Below, one piece after another: positions 10,494 through 18,666 of a stretch of DNA of 64,000 bases (position 1 is the stretch's first letter; each line of letters begins with the position of its first letter). The position numbers and the translations under genes are program-made. Origin of the DNA: Kluyveromyces lactis (taxonomy: Eukaryota > Ascomycota > Saccharomycetes > Saccharomycetales > Saccharomycetaceae). The notes beneath the pieces are model-generated. The model was not told the DNA's origin and did no database searches. It saw only the letters and a list, made by a program, of their open reading frames with translations. The DNA lies in assembly GCF_000002515.2 (NCBI RefSeq), contig NC_006039.1:806001-870000 (forward strand). Direction: 5' to 3'.

Positions 10494-11378
10494 ATGGATA
10501 AGATATACGTTTATGCTGGTGAAAATAAGCCGAAAGTCGAGCTTACCAAAATCAAGAACGTGCCGCGAATTGAAGAGATAATAAGGTATTTACATAGGAT
10601 GCAAGATGTGTTTCAGCTGCAACTAAGAGCTGTGGAAACAATTACAGGAAACTTAAAGATAAAGTCCAATTCGCATAGTGATGATACTGACGATCATGAC
10701 AAGCCGTTTTACATTTTAGAATATTGCGTCGCTGAAGATACGTATTCTTTATGGAAATCACGTTCAGAATGGAAGTTGAGTTCTGCAATAGCAACTTTAT
10801 ACGGCAGTAATACGTTAACGGACTTACCTGATCGTCTAGTTGAAGCATTGAAAGACTCACAGCATATCTTCATGGTCAGAAACCTACTTAAAGAGTTCAA
10901 CATTAGGGATACCATGAAGATCGATTGGGACTCTATTGCCACTGACCTTATGATATTTTTTGAAGCCAGAGAGTTGAAGAAACCAATTGATCCTTATGAG
11001 CTTAAAACATCAATGGCTCTTTCTCTGCTTAGATCTATGGTTGACCTTAATAAAAGAGAGCTTGGCTCTACCCTTCTATCGTATGATGTTAAAGTCCATC
11101 AGGACAACAGCCCAGTTTCATCTCCTCCTTCCGCTTCCACTAAAGCTAATAAAAATATAACGTTTCAGTCTGATTACACACATATGCCATCAACCCAACT
11201 TCAATCAAACTTCAACACTTTCTTCCAATCCATGGCTGAGAATTTCGAGACCTATGACACGGAAAGACAACCTTCTACGAGATCATTGAGGTTGCCGTCA
11301 TTTGCAAAGAATAAAAAAACACCTGCCGGACAGGTCCATAAACCTGCTAGGAAGGGGAACGGAATGTCTATCAACTAA
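10494..11378 (+). CDS. Conserved-looking protein of unknown function, 294 aa (possible YKR011C orthologue)
   Basis: I do not recognise this protein from sequence. The first in-frame ATG (10494) gives MDKIYVYAGENKP and 294 residues. The frame is open for 14 codons upstream but without another ATG. The first ~210 residues look globular and helical, with a mix of hydrophobic and charged residues. The last ~80 are Ser/Thr/Pro-rich, end in basic residues, and are probably disordered. No membrane segment or signal peptide is visible. It lies directly upstream of, and on the same strand as, NET1/TOF2. In S. cerevisiae YKR011C has that same relation to TOF2 (YKR010C), so orthology with that uncharacterised nuclear protein is a synteny-based guess. 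Confidence 0.75.
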   Translation: MDKIYVYAGENKPKVELTKIKNVPRIEEIIRYLHRMQDVFQLQLRAVETITGNLKIKSNSHSDDTDDHDKPFYILEYCVAEDTYSLWKSRSEWKLSSAIATLYGSNTLTDLPDRLVEALKDSQHIFMVRNLLKEFNIRDTMKIDWDSIATDLMIFFEARELKKPIDPYELKTSMALSLLRSMVDLNKRELGSTLLSYDVKVHQDNSPVSSPPSASTKANKNITFQSDYTHMPSTQLQSNFNTFFQSMAENFETYDTERQPSTRSLRLPSFAKNKKTPAGQVHKPARKGNGMSIN

Positions 11379-11924
11379 AAATAAAAATTCTATTACTCAA
11401 ATTTGTCGATCTCGAATTGTTAGGTTCAGTGCGCCTCTTTTGTACCCCCCAACTGAATGCAGATATCTCAAGACGAAGTTGCTCTCATCTATTTGATACA
11501 TTAACATCTATATTTAAAATATACAAAAAGAAAATAAACGATACCATCAAAAAAGGAATCTTACTTAAAATCTCTGATGTTAGGAATGACAGGCCCTCAG
11601 GTTGCGGTCTTCTCCATATCATTATTCACTAACCATTAACATATTTACGTGTTTGCCTTATGTACATAATACAATAGCGCTTAGCTTCTCAAATCATATT
11701 AAACGAAGGCGGCATTTCTGTCAAAACCTCTATCTATTTTAAAGTTGAACATTTCATAAATGAAGAGAACCAAATTATATCAACAAAGAACAAAACAAAA
11801 ACAAATAGTCGAGACAGTTGTATCTATCGGCAGTGTCCTTGGGGTTACAATTTGAAATCAACTCCATTGAACTGGTCGCAAGAGTATTTTTATAAACTCA
11901 AACAGGTGTGATCGTTTTCTTGCA
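11379..11924. other. Upstream region of NET1/TOF2 (546 bp)
   Basis: This tandem spacer is AT-rich with A-rich patches near 11780-11810, as expected of a yeast 5' flank. Short open frames here show no recognisable similarity. No RNA gene or repeat was seen. Confidence 0.4.
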
Positions 11925-14900
11925 ATGTTTAAGTTGCAAGTTGTGTTGGTGCCTGCGGGCGCTAATAGAAGTTTCAATTTTGGTTTACCTTCTGTATCAT
12001 CAGAATCCTCTCAGTTTATTCTGCCTGTCCAACAACAGGTTCTGCAACAGGGAGGAAATGCTCCCCAATTAGCGAATAATATTCCGGCTCAGAATGGAAT
12101 TGGGGCTCTAGACCCAAATGTATCAACAAATACAGCGTATCTTTCCAGTTTTATGACCTCCCATATCACAAGACCGAAACTCAAAAAATTCTTAATATTT
12201 ACGAAACCAACAAATACGTTATATCAGCTCTCGCAGGAAATATTAGACAAATGTAACAAAATTTACCCCAATTTATCAACAGAATTAGAAATCGATACCT
12301 TACAAGATGTAGATGAATGTGATTTGGATCCTGATTTTGTCGTAAAAGATGTGTTCAATGTTTACAATACAGTTCGCGTAATCTTAAGAAATGATGTTGA
12401 CTTAGAATCTAATCCAGATAGGCAAGAATCATTATACTCTTCCAAGAGAAGAAAGTTGAATAACGGGAACTCTCAACAAAACACCTCGACAGGTGCAACA
12501 TTAGATCAACCCGTAACAGTTGCAAAAAGGAGACCGCAAGCATTAAAAAACTCTGCATTGAGGATATCTACACCCTTGGCGCACCAAATTTATCCTCCTC
12601 CGAGTCAAAGAAATCCGAAACAAGTAAATTCTGACTATGAAGAGGATGAGTATGGGGATGATGAAATAGGTGATAAATCCATTTTACCACCTCCAACTGT
12701 TCCTCAATCCCCTCCAATTAGAATAAGTTCAAGTATTGCGCAAAAACGATTGAAAATTAACGGCTCAGAAGATACTGTGTCAAAATCAGAAACAGTCGAT
12801 CCAAGTAAAGCTAAACAGCAAAGATTACCATCAGGCACTCCAATGAAACCAATGAACGTTATAGAGACACCTAATAGACCAGGTTTCTTAGCAATGCCTC
12901 AGCAAGCACAGCATTTGTTAAGAATTAATTCTACTCCGGTGGTCACCAATAAAAGGATTACTTCAGGAATGCTACGCATTCCCGAACCCAGGATTTCGGA
13001 GATGGAAAGAACAATGCATGAAGGTCTTTCTTCTCCAGCTGCTGGCCTTCTGCCACCTAAGTCAGCTAAAATTCCAATGAAAAAACAGTATATTCCTGAC
13101 GAGCACGATTCCTCTAGCTCTGAAGGAGAATTTACTGAAGACAAAGAAAGCGTTCCGGTCCGAGTCAACTCAAAAGCTCCATTGCCAGTTAGTGTGCAGA
13201 GTCGTGCACCTTCATCCATTGCCGATGATAACGGTTCTCCGACAAAGAAAAGTCCTCTAGATGCTACTAAGCGCATGAATGTCAAAGTAGCTGACCTTCC
13301 ACCACAGAGGAAAAGTTCTTTGGAGGCGAAAGTGGAAAAATTAGCTAAAAATGCATCAGAACTAGTAGCTGATAACCATTTATCAAGCAATACTACGAGA
13401 AAAGAAGGGTTCAGTGAATCGGAATCTGAAAATGCAGAAAGTGAAAATGAGGCCAATGATACTGTATGCATTCATCCAACTGACCGAATGGATGGTAGTT
13501 TCCAGAAATCCGAGTTGCTCGAATTATTGAAGGGGTCTAAATTCGATGTCCCTCCGGCCTTCAGAAGAGCTGCTGGAGCTTTACAGGAAAATGATATTAA
13601 TAAACGATCGAGAAAACCATATCTTACGGTATTAAACAAAGATATCGACAATAGTGAACCTGATCCAAGAAATATCCTACCTTCAAAGCTCCCAAGACAG
13701 GCTGCTCAAAAAGCAGCCCAATTCATCTCTACAGGAACCTCAAGGAGACCGTTGCAGTCTTCGTCTTCTTCTTCTTCTTCTTCTGCAGTCGTTAGTGAAG
13801 AACCATCTTCAGATAGTGACATTGAAACAGAAAATAGTGATAATAGCATGGATGAAGTCAACCTCAAAAGACTAAATGTGCATCCATTAAGACCAGTTAT
13901 GGTACCGGTTGAGGAAACTCAGGATACAAATGAGCTTAACAAGACAAATTCAGCTAATTCATCATCATCCTCTTCAGAAGAAAGCGAAAGTGCTGATGAA
14001 CCAGGAAATGAGGAAGGAAAAGCTGCTGGTTCAGAAAATCCACAGAAATCAGAAAGTAAGGTCGACCAAATGAAGAGTGTTTCCCAGCCTGCCAAAGTCA
14101 CTAGCTCGAGGCTAATAACATTGAAGCCTGTTGATACACCCAAGGAAGTGACGCCGTCGCCTTCGATGCAGCTACATGATAAGATAGATCGCCAGCTTTC
14201 GCCTTCCCCTACTAGGAATAAAAAGGATTATATCTCCCCTGAGTTCATAGAGGATTCCGATGGTGATGCTGAAAATGAGAATATAACATTATCCCAAAGA
14301 TCCCAAAATAACAAAGAAAACACGGAACCCTCCTTTAACAAAGAAAATAGCGAAGACATCAAACTGAAGAAAATAACACCATCCGTATTGAAAAAGAAGC
14401 AAGAAGCAGAACAAAGAAGATTACAGCGAGAAGCAGCCAGAAAAGCGAAAGAGGAAGAGAAGGAAAGAAGACGGGCCGACAGAGAAGCTGCTAGAAGAGC
14501 AAAACAAGAGGAGCAAGAAAGAAAGAGAGCTGAAAGAGAAGCTGCCAAAAGAGCGAGACAAGAGGAGATTGCTCGCAAGAAAGCTGAATCTACAACGAAA
14601 AAAGGACCGAAAGAAACTAAGAAAAATGGAGATATAACCCCCAAGGTAATTGAGAGAGCAGAGACCGAATCTTCGGCCAACGGCACACCTGCAAAAAAAG
14701 CTGCTGAATCTGGTGTACAGTCACCTGACTCTCCATCAAGAGCATCAAAGTTAGACGAACTACGGAATAAATTCGCTGTTGGGAAAGCGTCCATAACAGG
14801 TCCGCCTAAGAAAACTATTAATAAACCTATCAAACTTCAGTTGTCTTCTACTTCAACCAGCAATACAAGTTCAGATTCCGACGGCTCTTCAGGTTCAGAG

Positions 14901-15479
14901 AGCTCAACTTCGTCAGAAAATGAAACATCTATGACAAAAAAGACACGTAGAGGTATTGTAGATACTCCGAAGGGATTAATTGGCTCGATCTCTAAAAGCG
15001 CTATTGACAAAGGTACTTCTGATCTGGAGAATGCCCCACAATCAACACAACAAAGCAACTCATCCCCAATTAAGGTTCCAGTCACCAAGATGATGGAATA
15101 TGCTTCTCCAACCGCAAACAAATCTTCTGCGAAGTCTGTTTTAGTTTCCCCTCCATCCAAAGCTACTAAAGTCAATAGACAAACATTATCTCGGAACTCA
15201 TTGAGCTCGTTGTCTGACTTAGTTTCTAGAGGGGTTCCAGAAGTCAAGGAAAAATCTGCTGCAAAGACTGTTCCCCAACCCGAAAGTTCTAGTTTGAGTG
15301 AAGAGGATGAACTTCAGTCAGGGACCGATGATAGTAGTGATAGTGATAGTGACAGCGATTCGTCAGATGATGGATCTGATACTAATTTTATTAATGCAAA
15401 ATCTGCATCTAAAGCATTGGGAAAGAAGAAAACTGACAGTGGTTTCAGTTCTCTAATCAAAGACTCCAAAAAAATATGA
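11925..15479 (+). CDS. NET1: NET1/TOF2 family nucleolar protein (RENT/rDNA silencing)
   Basis: The N-terminus MFKLQVVLVP matches the conserved start of Net1 and Tof2. The 1184-residue length agrees with Net1 (~1190) better than Tof2 (~770). Net1 anchors Cdc14 and Sir2 in the nucleolus, represses mitotic exit and supports rDNA silencing. After an N-terminal globular domain (about 1-160) the protein is mostly disordered, with many Ser/Asp/Glu acidic tracts (poly-Ser near 620; Ser-Asp repeats at about 1130-1155). Several SP/TP sites suit CDK and polo kinase control. A strongly charged segment at 835-888 consists of three exact-length 18-residue repeats (separate entry). It is a single pre-duplication copy, so it may combine Net1 and Tof2 roles. 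Confidence 0.88.
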   Translation: MFKLQVVLVPAGANRSFNFGLPSVSSESSQFILPVQQQVLQQGGNAPQLANNIPAQNGIGALDPNVSTNTAYLSSFMTSHITRPKLKKFLIFTKPTNTLYQLSQEILDKCNKIYPNLSTELEIDTLQDVDECDLDPDFVVKDVFNVYNTVRVILRNDVDLESNPDRQESLYSSKRRKLNNGNSQQNTSTGATLDQPVTVAKRRPQALKNSALRISTPLAHQIYPPPSQRNPKQVNSDYEEDEYGDDEIGDKSILPPPTVPQSPPIRISSSIAQKRLKINGSEDTVSKSETVDPSKAKQQRLPSGTPMKPMNVIETPNRPGFLAMPQQAQHLLRINSTPVVTNKRITSGMLRIPEPRISEMERTMHEGLSSPAAGLLPPKSAKIPMKKQYIPDEHDSSSSEGEFTEDKESVPVRVNSKAPLPVSVQSRAPSSIADDNGSPTKKSPLDATKRMNVKVADLPPQRKSSLEAKVEKLAKNASELVADNHLSSNTTRKEGFSESESENAESENEANDTVCIHPTDRMDGSFQKSELLELLKGSKFDVPPAFRRAAGALQENDINKRSRKPYLTVLNKDIDNSEPDPRNILPSKLPRQAAQKAAQFISTGTSRRPLQSSSSSSSSSAVVSEEPSSDSDIETENSDNSMDEVNLKRLNVHPLRPVMVPVEETQDTNELNKTNSANSSSSSSEESESADEPGNEEGKAAGSENPQKSESKVDQMKSVSQPAKVTSSRLITLKPVDTPKEVTPSPSMQLHDKIDRQLSPSPTRNKKDYISPEFIEDSDGDAENENITLSQRSQNNKENTEPSFNKENSEDIKLKKITPSVLKKKQEAEQRRLQREAARKAKEEEKERRRADREAARRAKQEEQERKRAEREAAKRARQEEIARKKAESTTKKGPKETKKNGDITPKVIERAETESSANGTPAKKAAESGVQSPDSPSRASKLDELRNKFAVGKASITGPPKKTINKPIKLQLSSTSTSNTSSDSDGSSGSESSTSSENETSMTKKTRRGIVDTPKGLIGSISKSAIDKGTSDLENAPQSTQQSNSSPIKVPVTKMMEYASPTANKSSAKSVLVSPPSKATKVNRQTLSRNSLSSLSDLVSRGVPEVKEKSAAKTVPQPESSSLSEEDELQSGTDDSSDSDSDSDSSDDGSDTNFINAKSASKALGKKKTDSGFSSLIKDSKKI
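14427..14588 (+). repeat. Three tandem 54-bp units coding an 18-residue charged helix repeat in NET1
   Basis: Residues 835-852, 853-870 and 871-888 are three consecutive 18-residue units. Each starts with REAA and has the pattern REAA-[RK]-x-A-[KR]-x-EE followed by a basic half. They read REAARKAKEEEKERRRAD, REAARRAKQEEQERKRAE and REAAKRARQEEIARKKAE. Alternating acidic and basic residues with no hydrophobic heptad suggest a rigid single alpha-helix rather than a coiled coil. The exact period implies unequal crossing-over or replication slippage in 54-bp steps. Confidence 0.85.
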
Positions 15480-15605
15480 GTCAATTGCATAACCACTGGT
15501 TTTGCTGCTACAATTTTGTAACAAAAGTTTTAACTTAATAATATATAAATAGTTAAATGAATTAATAATTTGTGAATGTAAGCCAGTTGCATTGAGTTGT
15601 ATGTT

Positions 15606-16820
15606 TCATTGACTTGCCCAATCCATCACTCTCAAAGCGATTGTCACCATTAGTATCGTCACCGGAAGGGTCATGACAACGTATGTCCAAAAGAGCACAT
15701 TGACAATTTCAAATTCGAAAAACTCGTTTAATTGGGTCAATTGAGTTAGTTGAATGGCCGGTGGAGATGCAGTCAATAGAAATGAGACTAATATAAATAC
15801 GGGATCGGTCAATATGCTTTTTCGCAGTTTTTTCACTGTAAATGCAAGCAATGGCAATAAAATAAGAGCTGGTAGAATCATTCTTGAAATGATTGATGCT
15901 AAAACTATTCTCTTGCGATTATGCGTTCCCAAGGGAGTTGTAGATGAAGGGCACAGATTGGCACCCAACACCACAAGAATCAAAGGGATAGAAACATCAG
16001 CCATTTGATCTATAGCTGACGTTAGTGTATTTTTCAGAAAGCCGTTGGATTCAAACAGCTGCTCTTGCAATGGTCTTATTGACGCCACGAGAATGGAAAA
16101 CATAATGGAATACAATGGACCATTCATACATGATAGCAAATTATTCCAATGATATCTTAACTTGCTGCCTACTTTAGTCAAGTTGTTCGCTTCGTCCTCA
16201 GATCCTCTGGTTAACAATCTATCTGCATTCTGTTCCATTGTGTCTTCAATGCTCAACTCAATTTCAGTAGACCATCTCAATAGCTTATTTAAACCCCATG
16301 ACCATCTCAACGTTTGATCGATTTGTTGGAATATGATTAAGTAAAGGACACCTCTGGATGCAATGTTATCTCCAGAATCGTTGGGAAGCTCAGGCCATTT
16401 AAGTTGGGGTAGCGAGTATGCTAGCGACATCATCAGAGAAACAGGTAATGAGTTACTGTTCGGGAACACTGACGTTCCAATAACGAAATTAGTTTCATCC
16501 CCATCCAATTTAAGAATCTTTGACACCAGTGAAGCACTGAAATACGAAGTACTCACTAATGCTGTATAAAATATTGGAACCACGTAAAGCTGAATCAAAG
16601 TTCCGAAGGACAACGAACGGGCAAGCTTACTAAAGATCAAGCAAGGAGTCAATAAACTGACATTCAGCATTGATACAATTTTCTGGCCTTCCTTTGGTAA
16701 TATGCCTGCATAAGCAGATAGGAAACCGCTTACTGCTATGATAAATACAATCAAAACTGACTGAAATGTCGTCCAAGAAAGTTGCAGAAAAGAGATGTGA
16801 CGCGCTGTAACTTCCATCAT
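15606..16820 (-). CDS. ZSP1: ZSP1 (YBR287W) auxin-efflux-carrier family membrane protein
   Basis: The 404-residue protein resembles S. cerevisiae YBR287W (427 residues), a member of the membrane transport/AEC family of the endoplasmic reticulum whose transported substrate is unclear. Five or so hydrophobic segments occupy residues 15-170 and another five the C-terminal half, with a hydrophilic loop at about 185-225. That is the usual two-bundle layout of the family. Conserved family stretches include LLTPCLIFSKLARSLS, SVFPNSNSLPVSL and SPPAIQLTQLTQLNEFFE. Two adjacent ATGs (16820, 16817) are possible starts. It is convergent with NET1; no synteny with NET1 is known in S. cerevisiae, so a rearrangement boundary lies between them. 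Confidence 0.9.
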   Translation of the reverse strand: MMEVTARHISFLQLSWTTFQSVLIVFIIAVSGFLSAYAGILPKEGQKIVSMLNVSLLTPCLIFSKLARSLSFGTLIQLYVVPIFYTALVSTSYFSASLVSKILKLDGDETNFVIGTSVFPNSNSLPVSLMMSLAYSLPQLKWPELPNDSGDNIASRGVLYLIIFQQIDQTLRWSWGLNKLLRWSTEIELSIEDTMEQNADRLLTRGSEDEANNLTKVGSKLRYHWNNLLSCMNGPLYSIMFSILVASIRPLQEQLFESNGFLKNTLTSAIDQMADVSIPLILVVLGANLCPSSTTPLGTHNRKRIVLASIISRMILPALILLPLLAFTVKKLRKSILTDPVFILVSFLLTASPPAIQLTQLTQLNEFFEFEIVNVLFWTYVVMTLPVTILMVTIALRVMDWASQ

Positions 16821-17252
16821 TGATCGATATATTGCATATTTTTTTCCAGGTTGACGAGCTGATATGCCTTAGACTCGAATATTACGAATGCTCTAGATAT
16901 TTTGAGGGTTTATGAGAAAGTAAAACGATCGATAACAAGTTCTTATTTTTAAAACACGTTCATGTTGTGACTAACTTGTAATTGTAAATAAACTGTGCAA
17001 AGTTGGTATTTCTTTATCAGCCGGCTAAAGACAATGAAAAAAGCTATTATCACGTGCATTGCCGCGAGTTCTATACGTTTGACGGCTCGAATGGAAACAA
17101 GTTGGGTGCATTCAGCACGTGAAGTACTTCAATACTGGAAATTTTACTTCGAATATAGCTTTTCTTTCCCACACGACACTGGATACTACGCTAACCTCCC
17201 GGTGGTTGGTTAATAGTTGAACGTCGGTGGTGTATGGGACAAATGCGAGTTC
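16821..17252. other. ZSP1 promoter region
   Basis: This 432-bp region is the upstream flank of the minus-strand ZSP1 gene. It contains CACGTG/CACGTGA-type motifs near 17052 and 17118, possible Cbf1/E-box sites. I see no gene. Confidence 0.35.
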
Positions 17253-17540
17253 TGTTGGTGATACTGGTATTTTCAGTCACGTGTTGTTAAATTAAGATCT
17301 TTGGTATCTGATAAATCCATAGTGTTTATTAGCTATATATCTAGTAATGTATGTTGATGCACCTGGCGATCTGGCATGACTGTGTTGATTGTCCTTACCC
17401 GGATCTAATGCCTCCTTATATAATAACTCAGATTGGTTAATGATGTTTCAACTAGAAACAATCCTTATGTATCATCTTGATACTTAACCGCCTATTACAT
17501 TGGTAGTTACCCGGTCATGCGTTATGACTAGTTCGCAACA
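17253..17540. mobile_element. Possible solo LTR of a Ty-like retrotransposon (fossil)
   Basis: A 288-bp segment begins TGTTGG and ends CAACA, the terminal inverted repeat of Ty1/copia-type LTRs. It lies 52 bp upstream of a tRNA gene, the favoured landing zone of these elements. A TATA-like TATATAATA is inside. No internal coding region and no obvious matching 5-bp target duplication are present, so it would be an old solo LTR. Two Reb1-like TTACCCGG motifs (17395, 17507) also lie inside, so ordinary regulatory DNA is the main alternative. Confidence 0.35.
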
Positions 17541-17592
17541 ATAATCTAGCTCGCATGAGTGATGCAAGTTTTTTCTTTTTTAATTAAGATCT

Positions 17593-17665
17593 GTTCTAAT
17601 AGTGTAGTGGCTATCACGTTGCCTTCACACGGCAAAGGTCCTGAGTTCGAACCTCAGTTGGAACA
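17593..17665 (+). tRNA. tRNA-Val (anticodon CAC)
   Basis: A 73-nt cloverleaf has the acceptor stem GTTCTAA/TTGGAAC (one T-G wobble). The anticodon stem TTGCC/GGCAA encloses loop TTCACAC, with anticodon CAC at 17626-17628. The B box region reads GAGTTCGAACC. A run of seven T from 17666 is the terminator. There is no intron. It is very close to S. cerevisiae tRNA-Val(CAC). It lies between ZSP1 (YBR287W) and RBL2 (YOR265W), another change of synteny. Confidence 0.97.
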
Positions 17666-17979
17666 TTTTTTTGCTGATTCTCAAAGCTCGAACATAATTA
17701 AATGGACTTTAACAAGTTGCTATTCTCTCTCCCGTTGATAACTGATTACTAACAGGTTTCTTTTCTGCTTGATGTTGCTTCATCTTGGTGGTGTTTGTTA
17801 GTTGGGTCTTTCGCTAACTCTTCAAGATATTCTCTTCTTTTCGACTTTAAAATTCATTTTCGGGCCTCAAAATGATATTTCAATTAGTACCATACTAATA
17901 TTACTAACGATATCAAATATATCCACAGTTTCAATGCATGGAGGACTTAAAAACTATACAGTATACACAATTACTATAC
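17666..17979. other. tRNA-Val 3' flank / RBL2 3' flank (314 bp)
   Basis: This contains the Pol III T-run at its left end, then AT-rich DNA leading to the RBL2 stop. Two TACTAAC words (17747 and 17902) occur on the plus strand, but no convincing 5' splice site pairs with them. No gene was seen. Confidence 0.4.
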
Positions 17980-18297
17980 CTAGTTCTTCAAAAGTTCATC
18001 AGCAGTTTCAAGCGCGGCCTTTGCAGACTCTAAATCCTCTGTACCCTCGTATGAGCTTAGGTATTTATCGAGGTCATCCCTAAATTGTTTGATCTTTTTA
18101 TACAATTCTGGAAGTAGCCTTTCTGTATCTTGTTGCACTTCAACTTGCTTCTTTAGATCATATGGATCTACTGATGGATCTGATTGTAATTTTTTGACAT
18201 GGAGTTTCTGTTGTTCAAGCTCTTCTTGATAGAAATGTTCCTCTTTGCATAATCTCTTGAGTGCTCGTTCTTTGATTTCTAGTTGTGTAGGCGCCAT
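17980..18297 (-). CDS. RBL2: RBL2, tubulin-binding cofactor A
   Basis: This small helical protein (105 residues; S. cerevisiae Rbl2 has 106) starts MAPTQLEIKERALKRL and contains DPYDLKKQVEV, both nearly identical to the yeast protein. Rbl2/cofactor A binds free beta-tubulin in the cytosol, buffers its toxicity and works in the tubulin folding pathway. It is predicted to form a three-helix bundle of charged heptads. It begins the run of chromosome XV (YOR265W onward) orthologues in this window, followed by DSE3 on the same strand. Confidence 0.95.
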   Translation of the reverse strand: MAPTQLEIKERALKRLCKEEHFYQEELEQQKLHVKKLQSDPSVDPYDLKKQVEVQQDTERLLPELYKKIKQFRDDLDKYLSSYEGTEDLESAKAALETADELLKN

Positions 18298-18666
18298 TGT
18301 GTATGCAATTTATCAACCTGTGGCAAACAAGATCTGGTATCACGGTTCAATTCTTGCTCATAAACAATGTTAATAAGGTTCAGAAAAGATGAAGGCACTT
18401 CGACCATAGTACTGTCGTGAAGTTATTGTTTTCCATTAGGATTTCAGTATTTATGATTTTGAGAAACCGTAAACGGTAAAAATAGAAAGCAGATTCACTC
18501 TGCTTGATAGGGTAATACGACCCAAGGTAGAACAAAAACATAAGTGATGTTATATCTTACGATCACGGTTTGTACGTATAATTGGGTATTTTCATTGTTT
18601 TAAATGCAGTGTATACAGCTAGGTATAGCTATATACTTTGTTACTCAATCGTAATCGTCGAATTCG
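18298..18666. other. RBL2 promoter / DSE3 3' flank (369 bp)
   Basis: An inverted repeat ACCGTAAACGGT sits at 18476-18487, about 180 bp upstream of the RBL2 start, and could be a dimeric regulator site. Nothing else stands out. Confidence 0.4.

Noticed and set aside
12899-15247. Long antisense frames (up to 201 codons) across NET1
   Set aside because: They mirror the Ser/Glu/Lys-rich low-complexity codons of NET1 and begin without any independent support.
17040-17125. CACGTG-type motifs as a possible centromere CDEI
   Set aside because: No CDEIII-like sequence with a long AT-rich CDEII is found at the right spacing.
17348-17938. GTATGT in the possible LTR paired with TACTAAC words at 17747 or 17902 and a CAG at 17936
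   Set aside because: The implied intron would span the tRNA-Val gene, and the downstream exon would be antisense to RBL2 with no good frame. Coincidence is more likely.
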